A stretch of DNA of 5,327 nt, taken from positions 1-5,327 of the forward strand of contig WAPJ01000082.1 of NCBI GenBank assembly GCA_015520785.1. Direction: 5' to 3'. The position numbers and the translations under genes were made by a program. The stretch comes from Candidatus Woesearchaeota archaeon. Its GTDB lineage: Archaea; Nanobdellota; Nanobdellia; Woesearchaeales; WAPJ01. This document shows, in pieces, positions 1 to 5,327 of the stretch. The notes beneath the pieces are model-generated. The model was not told the DNA's origin, ran no database searches, and worked only from the letters and a program-made list of their open reading frames with translations. Every line of letters starts with the position of its first letter. Position 1 is the stretch's first letter.

Positions 1-1161
1 CTTATAGAGTGCTCCTTCCGTCAGGTTTTGAATGTCAGGATCATACGGCCAGGCACGCTCATTAATCCGCCAGCTGAAACCATAGGGTGAGCGCGCGTCA
101 CGTCCCCCTCGCAGCGTGAGCGTAATATTCGGCTCCCAGTCCTGCATGAACGACCAGTCAGGCAGATTGGCAAGATCATTCTCCGCTCCGCGGAGGATTT
201 CCATCCAATACGCTTCAGCCTGTCGGCTGAGTGTCTCATTCTCCCCCTTGGGGAGGATGGTGACGAGGACTGCTGGTCGGCGCGTATTCGTATGCGTGAG
301 CGTGAAAGGAGTCCTGTTAAGATAGACGAGGATGTCCGCGCGCTCGCCAGGTGAGAGGATGAGGTCTTGCATGAAGCGTGGCGTCACGGCAAAGCTGATC
401 CCATCCCCAAGCTTGATGAAGGGGCTTGACGCGCGGAGCTGGAAGACGCGTGCATTCGCCGTGTTCACGAGGCGGAGGCGGACGAGACTACCGGCTGGCG
501 CGGTGAAGACTTCTTCGGGCTTGCCATTAATCAGATACGCATTCCCATACCGGCCAGCCATATGACCATCCCGGAGGAGGGTGAATGGTGCAAGCCTCCC
601 CTCCTGGAGGCGGACGTCATCAAGCACGATAACCCGATCCCGCGCGACGGGGAGTGAAAGGTTGGGATCGTCAATAATAATGACTCCTTGGAGGCCGCGT
701 TCAATCTGCTCGTCCGTCTTCACGTGACTATGATACCAGTAGATGCCTGACTCGTTCAAGGGGAACGTATACGTAAAGGTTCCTCGCGGAGGAACGGGGT
801 CTTGCGTCACCCATGGCACGCCATCCATACTATTCGGTACTTGCAAGCCATGCCAGTGGATCGTGGTATTCTCGGGGAGCATGTTGACGAGCTTGATGCG
901 GAGCGTCTCACCGCGGAGCGCATGGATGACCGGTCCGGGAATCTGCCTGTTATACGCGTAGAACCCCTCAAAGGTTTCATTCATATACGAGAGTGTGGAT
1001 GGTGCTGCGGTGAACGTGTATGCCCTCACGTTCTGGAAGGTGAGTGGCTGGAGGTCGAAGCGGTCAGGCGTGCGCTCAGAGGCCTCTGGGGCTTGTGTGC
1101 ATCCTGCAAGGAGGAGGATAAGAAGAAGTGAGATGAGAAGGCCTCTGAGATTCTCCTTCAT
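1..1161 (-). CDS. Multicopper oxidase, lipid-anchored, N-terminal part (C-terminus beyond window edge)
   Basis: Reading the minus strand from ATG at 1161 gives 387 open codons up to the window edge. Residues 1-21 are a lipoprotein signal: a charged start, a leucine-rich core, and a lipobox L-A-G-C with C21 as the probable lipidated cysteine, so the enzyme should sit on the outer face of the membrane. Two cupredoxin domains follow. The first (about 45-165) carries HWHG (H102, H104) and YWYHSH (H144, H146), which supply ligands to the type 2/type 3 trinuclear copper centre. The second (about 175-325) contains the family motifs LINGKP, RLRLVNTANAR and SPGERADILV. Domain three begins near 345, and its HxxHxH and HCH copper motifs would lie off the left edge, so a complete copper set cannot be confirmed. 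Known members couple oxidation of Cu(I), metals or organics to reduction of oxygen to water; the substrate here is unknown. The ATG is chosen because GGTGAT lies 4 nt upstream and the signal peptide begins there. Confidence 0.93.
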   Translation of the reverse strand, partial: MKENLRGLLISLLLILLLAGCTQAPEASERTPDRFDLQPLTFQNVRAYTFTAAPSTLSYMNETFEGFYAYNRQIPGPVIHALRGETLRIKLVNMLPENTTIHWHGLQVPNSMDGVPWVTQDPVPPRGTFTYTFPLNESGIYWYHSHVKTDEQIERGLQGVIIIDDPNLSLPVARDRVIVLDDVRLQEGRLAPFTLLRDGHMAGRYGNAYLINGKPEEVFTAPAGSLVRLRLVNTANARVFQLRASSPFIKLGDGISFAVTPRFMQDLILSPGERADILVYLNRTPFTLTHTNTRRPAVLVTILPKGENETLSRQAEAYWMEILRGAENDLANLPDWSFMQDWEPNITLTLRGGRDARSPYGFSWRINERAWPYDPDIQNLTEGALYK

Positions 1162-1165
1162 TCGT

Positions 1166-1171
1166 ATCACC
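1166..1171 (-). promoter_or_regulatory. Shine-Dalgarno site of the multicopper oxidase gene
   Basis: GGTGAT on the minus strand lies 4 nt before the ATG at 1161. It matches the complement of the conserved archaeal 16S rRNA tail (AUCACCUCC). It favours this ATG over an in-frame GTG three codons upstream, which overlaps the site itself. Confidence 0.7.
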
Positions 1172-1224
1172 CTTAAACACACACGCTCATAATGGAACGA
1201 TATTGAAACCATGGAAACAGGATC

Positions 1225-1232
1225 CATTTAAG
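1225..1232 (-). promoter_or_regulatory. Candidate TATA box (box A) for the multicopper oxidase gene
   Basis: CTTAAATG on the minus strand matches the archaeal box A consensus YTTAWAWR at all eight positions. Transcription would begin about 25 bp downstream, near 1203, giving a leader of roughly 40 nt that contains the GGTGAT ribosome site. The start point is inferred, not seen. Confidence 0.45.
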
Positions 1233-1258
1233 AAAGAATCGGCGATAGAACACGAATG

Positions 1259-1288
1259 AAAAAGAGAAAGGAAAAGGGGGAAAGAGAG
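1259..1288 (-). terminator. Pyrimidine-rich terminator after the small membrane protein gene
   Basis: Directly after the TAA stop at 1291, the minus strand is almost pure C and T for about 30 bases, with runs of T. No hairpin is visible. Archaeal RNA polymerase commonly terminates at T-rich tracts of this kind. The tract shares a 15-nt core, CCCTTTTCCTTTCTC, with the tract after the phosphate acetyltransferase gene. Confidence 0.5.
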
Positions 1289-1290
1289 TT

Positions 1291-1509
1291 TTATGCGGCG
1301 CGCTCCGCGATCCTGCCGATCCAGATGGTCGCGATGACCGCGATGATCGTGACGAGGACCGCGTAGAGGAAGAGTGCGCCGAGGCTTCCCTGCTCGCCGA
1401 AGAGTGTTTTGAAGAGGAGTTTGATCGTATCATTCCAGGCGAGCGCTGCGACGAGTCCGAACGCGGCGGTGATGAGTGCTGCAAGCTTTTCAACAACTTC
1501 CTTCTTCAT
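1291..1509 (-). CDS. Small two-helix membrane protein, DUF5654-like
   Basis: This is a complete 72-residue ORF with start MKKEVVEKLAAL and a TAA stop. It has two hydrophobic segments, about residues 9-25 and 43-64, joined by a short polar stretch (about 26-42) with K30, K34, E39 and Q40. The first helix ends in the motif ALAWND (W25, N26, D27), and the second is followed by R66 and R70. Size, the ALAWND motif and the two-helix plan recall DUF5654, a family of small archaeal membrane proteins of unknown function; this assignment is from memory. That the gene is real is supported by an eight-base Shine-Dalgarno match 5 nt before the ATG, a plausible promoter upstream and a T-rich tract just after the stop. 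No catalytic residues can be named and the function is unknown. It is 129 bp from the oxidase gene and 215 bp from the phosphate acetyltransferase gene, with its own regulatory signals, so co-transcription is not needed. Confidence 0.83.
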   Translation of the reverse strand: MKKEVVEKLAALITAAFGLVAALAWNDTIKLLFKTLFGEQGSLGALFLYAVLVTIIAVIATIWIGRIAERAA

Positions 1510-1514
1510 ATAGT

Positions 1515-1522
1515 ATCACCTC
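1515..1522 (-). promoter_or_regulatory. Strong Shine-Dalgarno site of the DUF5654-like gene
   Basis: GAGGTGAT on the minus strand lies 5 nt before the ATG at 1509 and is an eight-base perfect complement of the archaeal 16S rRNA tail. It is the best ribosome site in the window and fixes the start of this short gene. Confidence 0.8.
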
Positions 1523-1528
1523 ACATGA

Positions 1529-1546
1529 GCTCTTCGGATGAAGAGC
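1529..1546 (-). promoter_or_regulatory. Perfect 7-bp hairpin in the leader of the DUF5654-like gene
   Basis: On the minus strand GCTCTTC, a loop ATCC, then GAAGAGC form an uninterrupted 7-bp stem with a 4-nt loop. The stem ends 6 nt before the Shine-Dalgarno site. In RNA it would be stable enough to form. Its position suggests translation control or mRNA protection, but no known riboswitch class is recognised. A bidirectional terminator is unlikely, since no T-run follows on either side. Confidence 0.5.
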
Positions 1547-1588
1547 ACTACGTGATGGGGAAGGAGGTATCATACATAAAACCACTCG

Positions 1589-1596
1589 TTAATATA
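1589..1596 (-). promoter_or_regulatory. Candidate TATA box for the DUF5654-like gene
   Basis: TATATTAA on the minus strand sits in the most AT-rich part of this gap. Initiation about 25 bp downstream, near 1568, would give a leader of roughly 60 nt that includes the hairpin and the Shine-Dalgarno site. It matches the consensus less exactly than the box before the oxidase gene. Confidence 0.4.
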
Positions 1597-1673
1597 CTAC
1601 CAACATCCTATATTCTTCTTTTAATCAACGCGGGTTCCATCATTCCCAATCACATTCCCATGAGTATGGTGAG

Positions 1674-1706
1674 CGGGAGAGAAGAAGGAGAAAGGAAAAG
1701 GGAAGG
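1674..1706 (-). terminator. Pyrimidine-rich terminator after the phosphate acetyltransferase gene
   Basis: Starting about 20 nt after the TAG stop at 1725, the minus strand runs through about 30 nearly pure C/T bases with several T-runs and no stem-loop. It shares the 15-nt core CCCTTTTCCTTTCTC (positions 1688-1702) with the tract at 1264-1278, which supports a common terminator style. Confidence 0.5.
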
Positions 1707-1724
1707 TATGGTCGTCGGGAGGAA

Positions 1725-2711
1725 CTATTCCTTCTTCCCTCGTCCCCGTCTCCCCTGCGTGAGGAGGCTGATGAATAATGCGGTTTCCACAACCTCATCA
1801 ACGCTCGCCGAACGCGATAAGTCTGCCACGGGTTTTTCCAAGCCTTGGATGAAGGGACCATACGCGGCATACCTGCCGAACAGGCGGACGAGCTTATAGC
1901 CGATATTCCCCGCGTCCAGGCTGGGGAAGACGAGCACGTTCGCCCTCCCCCCGAGTTTTCCCGCATGCTTCCGCTTCGCAATGCTTGGAATGAGCGCCGC
2001 GTCAAGCTGGACTTCCCCATCCACGGGGATGGTCTTCAAGCGGCGCTGTGCGATCCGCGCAGCTCTGCGAACACGCTCGGGCGAGTCTCCCTGAGCGGAA
2101 CCGTGCGTACTATAACTGAGGAACGCCACGCGCGGCTTCAAGCCAAGCTTCCTGGCAGACTGGGCGGTGAGCATGCCGATCTCCGCGAGTTCCTCTGCTG
2201 AGGGCAATGGTTGGACGGCACAGTCAGCGAAGAGATAGACGCGTTCACGCTTCGCATCATGCTTTTCCATGATGAAAAAACTACTCGCACGCTTCACGCC
2301 AGGCTGACGGGGGATAATGCGGAAGCTCCAGCGGAGCGTGTGCGCGGTGGGATGCGCAATGCCCGTAATAACAGCGTCCACAAAGCCATGATGGAGGAGG
2401 ATGAGCGCGTGCACGACCGGGTCTCGCGCAGCCTCACGAAGCTCGCCTCGCGTAGGCGTCTTCCCCATCGCTTCGCGAATCTGCTGGTAGGCGGTGCGCA
2501 TGGCTTTCCTCGCGCTCATCGTATCCGAGCGGATGAGCGGGATGCCTGGCATGGCCTCCTCCTCACGACCGACGAGGAGAGGATAGGCGAGCTTGTCGCG
2601 CGCGAGTCGCTTGACCGCCCTGCGAATACGATCGTCTGATGCTTCAGGAAAAGCGATGATCATGGGCTTCTTCTTCGCAGTAGTATGCGCATGGTCGAGG
2701 AGTGAACGCAT
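1725..2711 (-). CDS. pta: Phosphate acetyltransferase (PTA/PTB family)
   Basis: This is a complete 328-residue cytoplasmic protein, the usual length of the single-domain enzyme (about 330 residues in Methanosarcina). The family converts acetyl-CoA and phosphate to acetyl phosphate and CoA, reversibly. Family motifs in order: IIAFPEASDDRI (18-29), the substrate-site segment TGIAHPTAHTLR (116-127), SSFFIM (143-148), FADCAV (161-166) with C164, FLSYSTHGSA (197-206), DGEVQLDAA (231-239), FPSLDAGNIGYK (262-273) and ADLSR (296-300). The nucleotide-loop serine and arginine S299-R300 are kept. The residue seven after S299, usually Asp, is Glu306; Gly after the Arg is Ser301; and FPDL reads FPSL. A phosphate butyryltransferase or another acyl specificity is therefore possible. 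The C-terminus ends in a short basic tail. No acetate kinase gene is visible. The ATG at 2711 is preceded by a box A about 30 bp away; GAGG 6 nt upstream is a weak alternative ribosome signal. Confidence 0.92.
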   Translation of the reverse strand: MRSLLDHAHTTAKKKPMIIAFPEASDDRIRRAVKRLARDKLAYPLLVGREEEAMPGIPLIRSDTMSARKAMRTAYQQIREAMGKTPTRGELREAARDPVVHALILLHHGFVDAVITGIAHPTAHTLRWSFRIIPRQPGVKRASSFFIMEKHDAKRERVYLFADCAVQPLPSAEELAEIGMLTAQSARKLGLKPRVAFLSYSTHGSAQGDSPERVRRAARIAQRRLKTIPVDGEVQLDAALIPSIAKRKHAGKLGGRANVLVFPSLDAGNIGYKLVRLFGRYAAYGPFIQGLEKPVADLSRSASVDEVVETALFISLLTQGRRGRGKKE

Positions 2712-2736
2712 AAAAGCCCTCTTTTGAAGGAGCTTG

Positions 2737-2745
2737 TTTTTTAAG
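2737..2745. promoter_or_regulatory. Shared AT-rich TATA box between the divergent pta and valS genes
   Basis: The only clear AT-rich block in the 56-bp gap reads CTTAAAAAA toward pta, an exact YTTAWAWR match, and TTTTTTAAG toward valS, a weaker match. Its centre is about 30 bp from the pta ATG and about 27 bp from the valS ATG. Archaeal transcripts start roughly 25 bp from the box, so both mRNAs would be leaderless or nearly so. This agrees with the lack of a Shine-Dalgarno site before valS. Confidence 0.5.
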
Positions 2746-2767
2746 CGTATGGGCGTTTCACACGCGT

Positions 2768-5152
2768 ATGGGCTTGGGGAAAAAGTATGATCCCGCGGAG
2801 CGTGAAGCCTACTGGAAGGAATACTGGGAGAGGGAACGCGTCTACGCGTACGAGGAGCCTGCAGAGGGGCGGAAGCGGATTTTCAGTATTGACACGCCAC
2901 CCCCCACTGTGAGTGGGAGGATGCATATCGGCCACGCGTATAGTTATAGTCAGATGGACTTCATCGCGCGGTATAAGCGGATGCGCGGCTATGCCGTCTT
3001 CTACCCGTTCGGGACGGATGATAATGGGCTTGCAACGGAACGCCTCGTTGAACGCTTGAAGAACGTGCGCGGCGTCTCCATGCCCCGAGATGAGTTCGTC
3101 AGACTCTGCCGTGAGACTGTGGACGATCTGAGACCCGAGTTTGTTGAGGACTGGAAGCGGATCGGGATTAGCGCGGATTATACGCTCTTCTATAGTACGA
3201 TTAATCCTGACGTCATCCGGATTAGTCAGAAGTACTTTCTTGACCTGGTCAAGAAGGGTCGCGTGTATCGGAAGGAGAGTCCAATCCTCTACTGTCCCCA
3301 CTGTCGCACTGCTATTGCACAAGTAGAACTGGAGGATAAGGAACGGGAGAGTCGTATGGTCACGATTACCTTCCATACGACGGACGGGCACGCATTCCCG
3401 ATCGGGACGACACGTCCCGAACTACTGCCGAGTGTTGTCGCAGTCTTCATCCACCCAGAGCATCCCCGCGCAAGGGAACTCGTCGGGAAAAAAGCGGTCG
3501 TTCCCCTCTTCGAGCAGGAAGTACCCATCATTGCGGATGAGGATGTCAGTCTTGAGAAGGGAACGGGTATTGTCATGTGCGCCACGTTCGGCGATCAGAA
3601 GGATATTGAATGGTACAAGCAGCATGAACTCCCACTCCGCATCAGTATTGGGAAGGATGGTCGCATGACGGAGCTTGCAGGACCCTATGCTGGCTTGAGC
3701 GTGGAAGAAGCACGCGAACAGATCATCAAAGACCTGAGAGAAAAGGGACTCGTTGAGAAGGAGGAAACAGTACGGCAAGTGGTGAACGTGCATGAACGCT
3801 GCGGGACGCCGATTGAAATCCTGCATGGGAAGCAATGGTTCATCCGCGTGCTTGACATGAAGGACGAGTTGAAGAAGGCTGGTGAAGCGTTTGAATGGCA
3901 TCCCGCGTGGATGAAGAGCCGGTATGATAACTGGGTTGACGGGTTGAAATGGGACTGGTGTATCAGCCGGCAGCGCTTCTTCGGCGTCCCCTTCCCCGTC
4001 TGGTATGACAAAGAGACGGGTGAGCCCGTGTATGCACGTGAAGACCAGTTACCAGTGGATCCACTCGTAGACCTGCCGGAAGGCTATACGCGCGATCAGC
4101 TTGAGCCCGAGCGGGATGTGATGGACACGTGGGCGACGAGCAGTCTCACACCACAAATCGCGATAGAACTCTTCACAGGGGGAAAGTATGACACGTATTA
4201 TCCTGAAACCCTCCGACCGCAGGCGCATGATATTATCAGCTTCTGGCTCTTCAACACGGTCGTGAGAGGACTCATCCATCAACAGCACGTGCCCTGGGAG
4301 CACGTGATGATCAGCGGCTGGGTGCTCGACCCGAAGGGGAGGAAGATGAGTAAGAGTAAGGGGAACGTCATCCACCCCCAAGAGGTCATCAAGGAGTATA
4401 GTGCGGATGCGCTCCGCTACGCGGCTGCTGGGAGTAAGCTTGGTGAGGACACACCCTTCCAGTGGAAGGACGTGCAGACGGGCATGCGGACCGTGACTAA
4501 ACTGTATAATGCGGCACGCTTCGCGATCATGCATCTCGAAAAGGGAAGGCTTGAGGAAGGCGCACGCCATCCCGTTGATAGGTGGATCCTGCATCGTGCC
4601 GCGATCGCACGCCGAGAGTATATACGAGAAATGGACGCATACAAGTATAGTCATGCACGCCGCATTGCGGACGAATACTTCTGGCATGAACTCACAGAGT
4701 ATTATATTGAATTCGTCAAGTATCGCTTGTATGATGAGGATGACGCGCACGCGCGCTGGACGCTCCGCGAAGCACTCTTCACGGCACTCCAATTGTATGC
4801 GCCATTCATGCCCTTCATCACCGAAGAAGTGTATCATGCCTACCCGTTCGGCGGGGAGAAGAGTATCCACCTCACCCGTCTTGAGGGGAAGCCTGAATGG
4901 GTGGATGAGGCTGCAGGCGTGTTTGGCGATCGTCTTAAACGAGCGGTCAGCCTCTTGCGGAAGGCGAAGAGCGAGGCGGGGAAGAGCATGAAAGCACCCG
5001 TCAAGAAGGCAGTCATCCTCCTCAAGGACGTGGTGGACGAGGCTATTCCCCTCGAAGAAGTGGCGCGGGAGGCTGCACGCATCATGCACGTAGAGGAGAT
5101 CACCATCCAGCAGGGTGATGAGGACAAACTTGAAGAAATCGTCTGGGCGTGA
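2768..5152 (+). CDS. valS: Valine--tRNA ligase (valyl-tRNA synthetase), archaeal type
   Basis: This is a complete 794-residue class I aminoacyl-tRNA synthetase that charges tRNA-Val with valine. In order: an N-terminal segment; the catalytic HIGH motif (H53-H56) in PPPTVSGRMHIGHA; an insertion with a Zn-type CPHC (C176, C179); the CP1 editing domain with GTTRPELLPS (213-222) and GTGIVMCATFGDQKDIEW (265-282), which hydrolyses mischarged Thr-tRNA; VHERCGTPIE with C345; WCISRQRFFGVPFPVWY (397-413); the ValRS signature DTWATSSLTPQI (453-464); and KMSKS (526-530) in ISGWVLDPKGRKMSKSKGN. An anticodon-binding helical domain follows (about 600-720). The protein ends after a short helical, charged region and seems to lack the long C-terminal coiled-coil arm of bacterial ValRS, as expected for compact archaeal forms. 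ATG 2768 is the only start in frame after the stop at 2711-2713. No Shine-Dalgarno site precedes it, and a TATA-like box lies about 27 bp upstream, so a leaderless mRNA is likely. The gene is divergent from pta. Confidence 0.98.
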   Translation: MGLGKKYDPAEREAYWKEYWERERVYAYEEPAEGRKRIFSIDTPPPTVSGRMHIGHAYSYSQMDFIARYKRMRGYAVFYPFGTDDNGLATERLVERLKNVRGVSMPRDEFVRLCRETVDDLRPEFVEDWKRIGISADYTLFYSTINPDVIRISQKYFLDLVKKGRVYRKESPILYCPHCRTAIAQVELEDKERESRMVTITFHTTDGHAFPIGTTRPELLPSVVAVFIHPEHPRARELVGKKAVVPLFEQEVPIIADEDVSLEKGTGIVMCATFGDQKDIEWYKQHELPLRISIGKDGRMTELAGPYAGLSVEEAREQIIKDLREKGLVEKEETVRQVVNVHERCGTPIEILHGKQWFIRVLDMKDELKKAGEAFEWHPAWMKSRYDNWVDGLKWDWCISRQRFFGVPFPVWYDKETGEPVYAREDQLPVDPLVDLPEGYTRDQLEPERDVMDTWATSSLTPQIAIELFTGGKYDTYYPETLRPQAHDIISFWLFNTVVRGLIHQQHVPWEHVMISGWVLDPKGRKMSKSKGNVIHPQEVIKEYSADALRYAAAGSKLGEDTPFQWKDVQTGMRTVTKLYNAARFAIMHLEKGRLEEGARHPVDRWILHRAAIARREYIREMDAYKYSHARRIADEYFWHELTEYYIEFVKYRLYDEDDAHARWTLREALFTALQLYAPFMPFITEEVYHAYPFGGEKSIHLTRLEGKPEWVDEAAGVFGDRLKRAVSLLRKAKSEAGKSMKAPVKKAVILLKDVVDEAIPLEEVAREAARIMHVEEITIQQGDEDKLEEIVWA

Positions 5153-5179
5153 GAGAGGGGAAACGTTCCTTCAAACACA

Positions 5180-5199
5180 TTCCTTTTCTTCTCGCTCCT
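5180..5199 (+). terminator. First pyrimidine-rich tract after valS
   Basis: About 27 nt after the valS TGA stop, a C/T-rich run with TTTT and TT steps (TCCTTTTCTTCTCGCTCC) resembles the tracts that follow the two complete minus-strand genes. No hairpin is visible. It is a likely archaeal-style terminator, although several further T-rich tracts follow. Confidence 0.4.
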
Positions 5200-5260
5200 A
5201 AACGATTCTCAGAGCATACTACCCCTCCCATACGCCTCTTCTTTCACTCCTCAACCACCT

Positions 5261-5280
5261 CACCTCTTTTTCCTTCCTTT
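5261..5280 (+). terminator. Second pyrimidine-rich tract after valS
   Basis: CACCTCTTTTTCCTTCCTTT contains a run of five T and lies about 110 nt past the valS stop. It is the most T-rich of the tracts in this stretch and may be the main or back-up terminator. Confidence 0.4.
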
Positions 5281-5291
5281 AAACGATTCAT

Positions 5292-5327
5292 TTTTCAGAT
5301 TAATTAAACAGAGAACAACTAAAACTA
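5292..5327. other. AT-rich right edge, possible promoter
   Basis: The last 36 bases are clearly richer in A and T than the rest of the window and contain the palindrome TTAATTAA (5300-5307). This could be a TATA region for a gene beyond the right edge. No ORF or ribosome site can be assigned inside the window, and 5153-5327 otherwise holds only pyrimidine-rich non-coding sequence. Confidence 0.25.

Noticed and set aside
802..1131. A 109-codon plus-strand frame inside the multicopper oxidase gene
   Set aside because: It is antisense to the copper-binding motifs of the oxidase and has no independent support.
1173..1496. A 107-codon serine/arginine-rich frame on the minus strand overlapping the DUF5654-like gene
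   Set aside because: Its Ser-Arg repeats arise from reading the hydrophobic gene out of frame. It has no ribosome site, whereas the overlapping frame has a perfect one.
1561..1568. AAGGAGGT on the plus strand, a perfect Shine-Dalgarno-like sequence
   Set aside because: No ATG, GTG or TTG follows at a usable distance and no gene starts there. On the minus strand the same bases are part of the leader discussed as a possible pairing partner.
1525..1899. A 124-codon plus-strand frame across the gap and the end of pta
   Set aside because: It overlaps the pta 3' end antisense, starts within the leader hairpin region of the minus-strand gene, and its product has mixed low-complexity composition with no family resemblance.
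2211..2639. A 142-codon plus-strand frame inside pta
   Set aside because: It is antisense to conserved pta motifs, and its composition is typical of a shadow frame.
2741..3391. A 216-codon open frame on the minus strand opposite the 5' part of valS
   Set aside because: It is fully antisense to the conserved catalytic region of valS, runs into the divergent promoter gap, and shows no domain or start signal.
4049..5089. A 346-codon open frame on the minus strand opposite the 3' half of valS
   Set aside because: It lies wholly antisense to a clear synthetase with intact motifs. Its product is rich in His, Arg and Leu with no recognisable domain, and it has no ribosome site; it is a by-product of valS codon usage.
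5244..5291. A 15-codon minus-strand ORF beginning ATG AAT CGT downstream of TTAATTAA
   Set aside because: It is very short and its charged, low-complexity product is simply the complement of the pyrimidine-rich tract; nothing else supports it.

Overview
The window looks like archaeal DNA. The valine--tRNA ligase is of the archaeal type. Two of the four genes start behind strong Shine-Dalgarno sequences that match the archaeal 16S rRNA tail. Promoter-like boxes fit the archaeal TATA consensus (YTTAWAWR), and T-rich tracts without hairpins follow the genes, as in archaeal termination. A small membrane protein resembling the DUF5654 family, which I associate with archaea, fits the same picture. 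I cannot name the lineage. A DPANN-type or other uncultivated archaeon with moderate to high GC is a guess, not a demonstration.

Layout from left to right: (1) positions 1-1161, minus strand, carry the N-terminal 387 residues of a lipid-anchored multicopper oxidase whose C-terminus lies beyond the left edge. (2) Positions 1162-1290 are a short intergenic stretch with its promoter and Shine-Dalgarno site, plus the T-rich end of the next gene. (3) Positions 1291-1509, minus, encode a 72-residue protein with two membrane segments. (4) Positions 1510-1724 are intergenic: a leader with a perfect 7-bp hairpin, a probable promoter, and the T-rich end of the upstream gene. (5) Positions 1725-2711, minus, encode a phosphate acetyltransferase family enzyme. 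(6) A 56-bp divergent promoter region holds one AT-rich box placed almost equally far from both start codons. (7) Positions 2768-5152, plus, encode a complete valyl-tRNA synthetase. (8) Positions 5153-5327 are non-coding: pyrimidine-rich, then AT-rich.

The genes do not form an obvious pathway. The three minus-strand genes are separated by 129-215 bp, each gap with its own T-rich tract and candidate promoter, so they look like separate transcription units. The phosphate acetyltransferase would link acetyl-CoA to acetyl phosphate. The oxidase would act outside the membrane on copper or another reduced substrate using oxygen. The synthetase is housekeeping. I saw no tRNA, rRNA, CRISPR array, transposase or attachment site. 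There is no clear sign of an undescribed multi-gene system. The most distinctive signals are the compact divergent promoter, the leader hairpin of the small membrane protein gene, and the active-site substitutions in the phosphate acetyltransferase.
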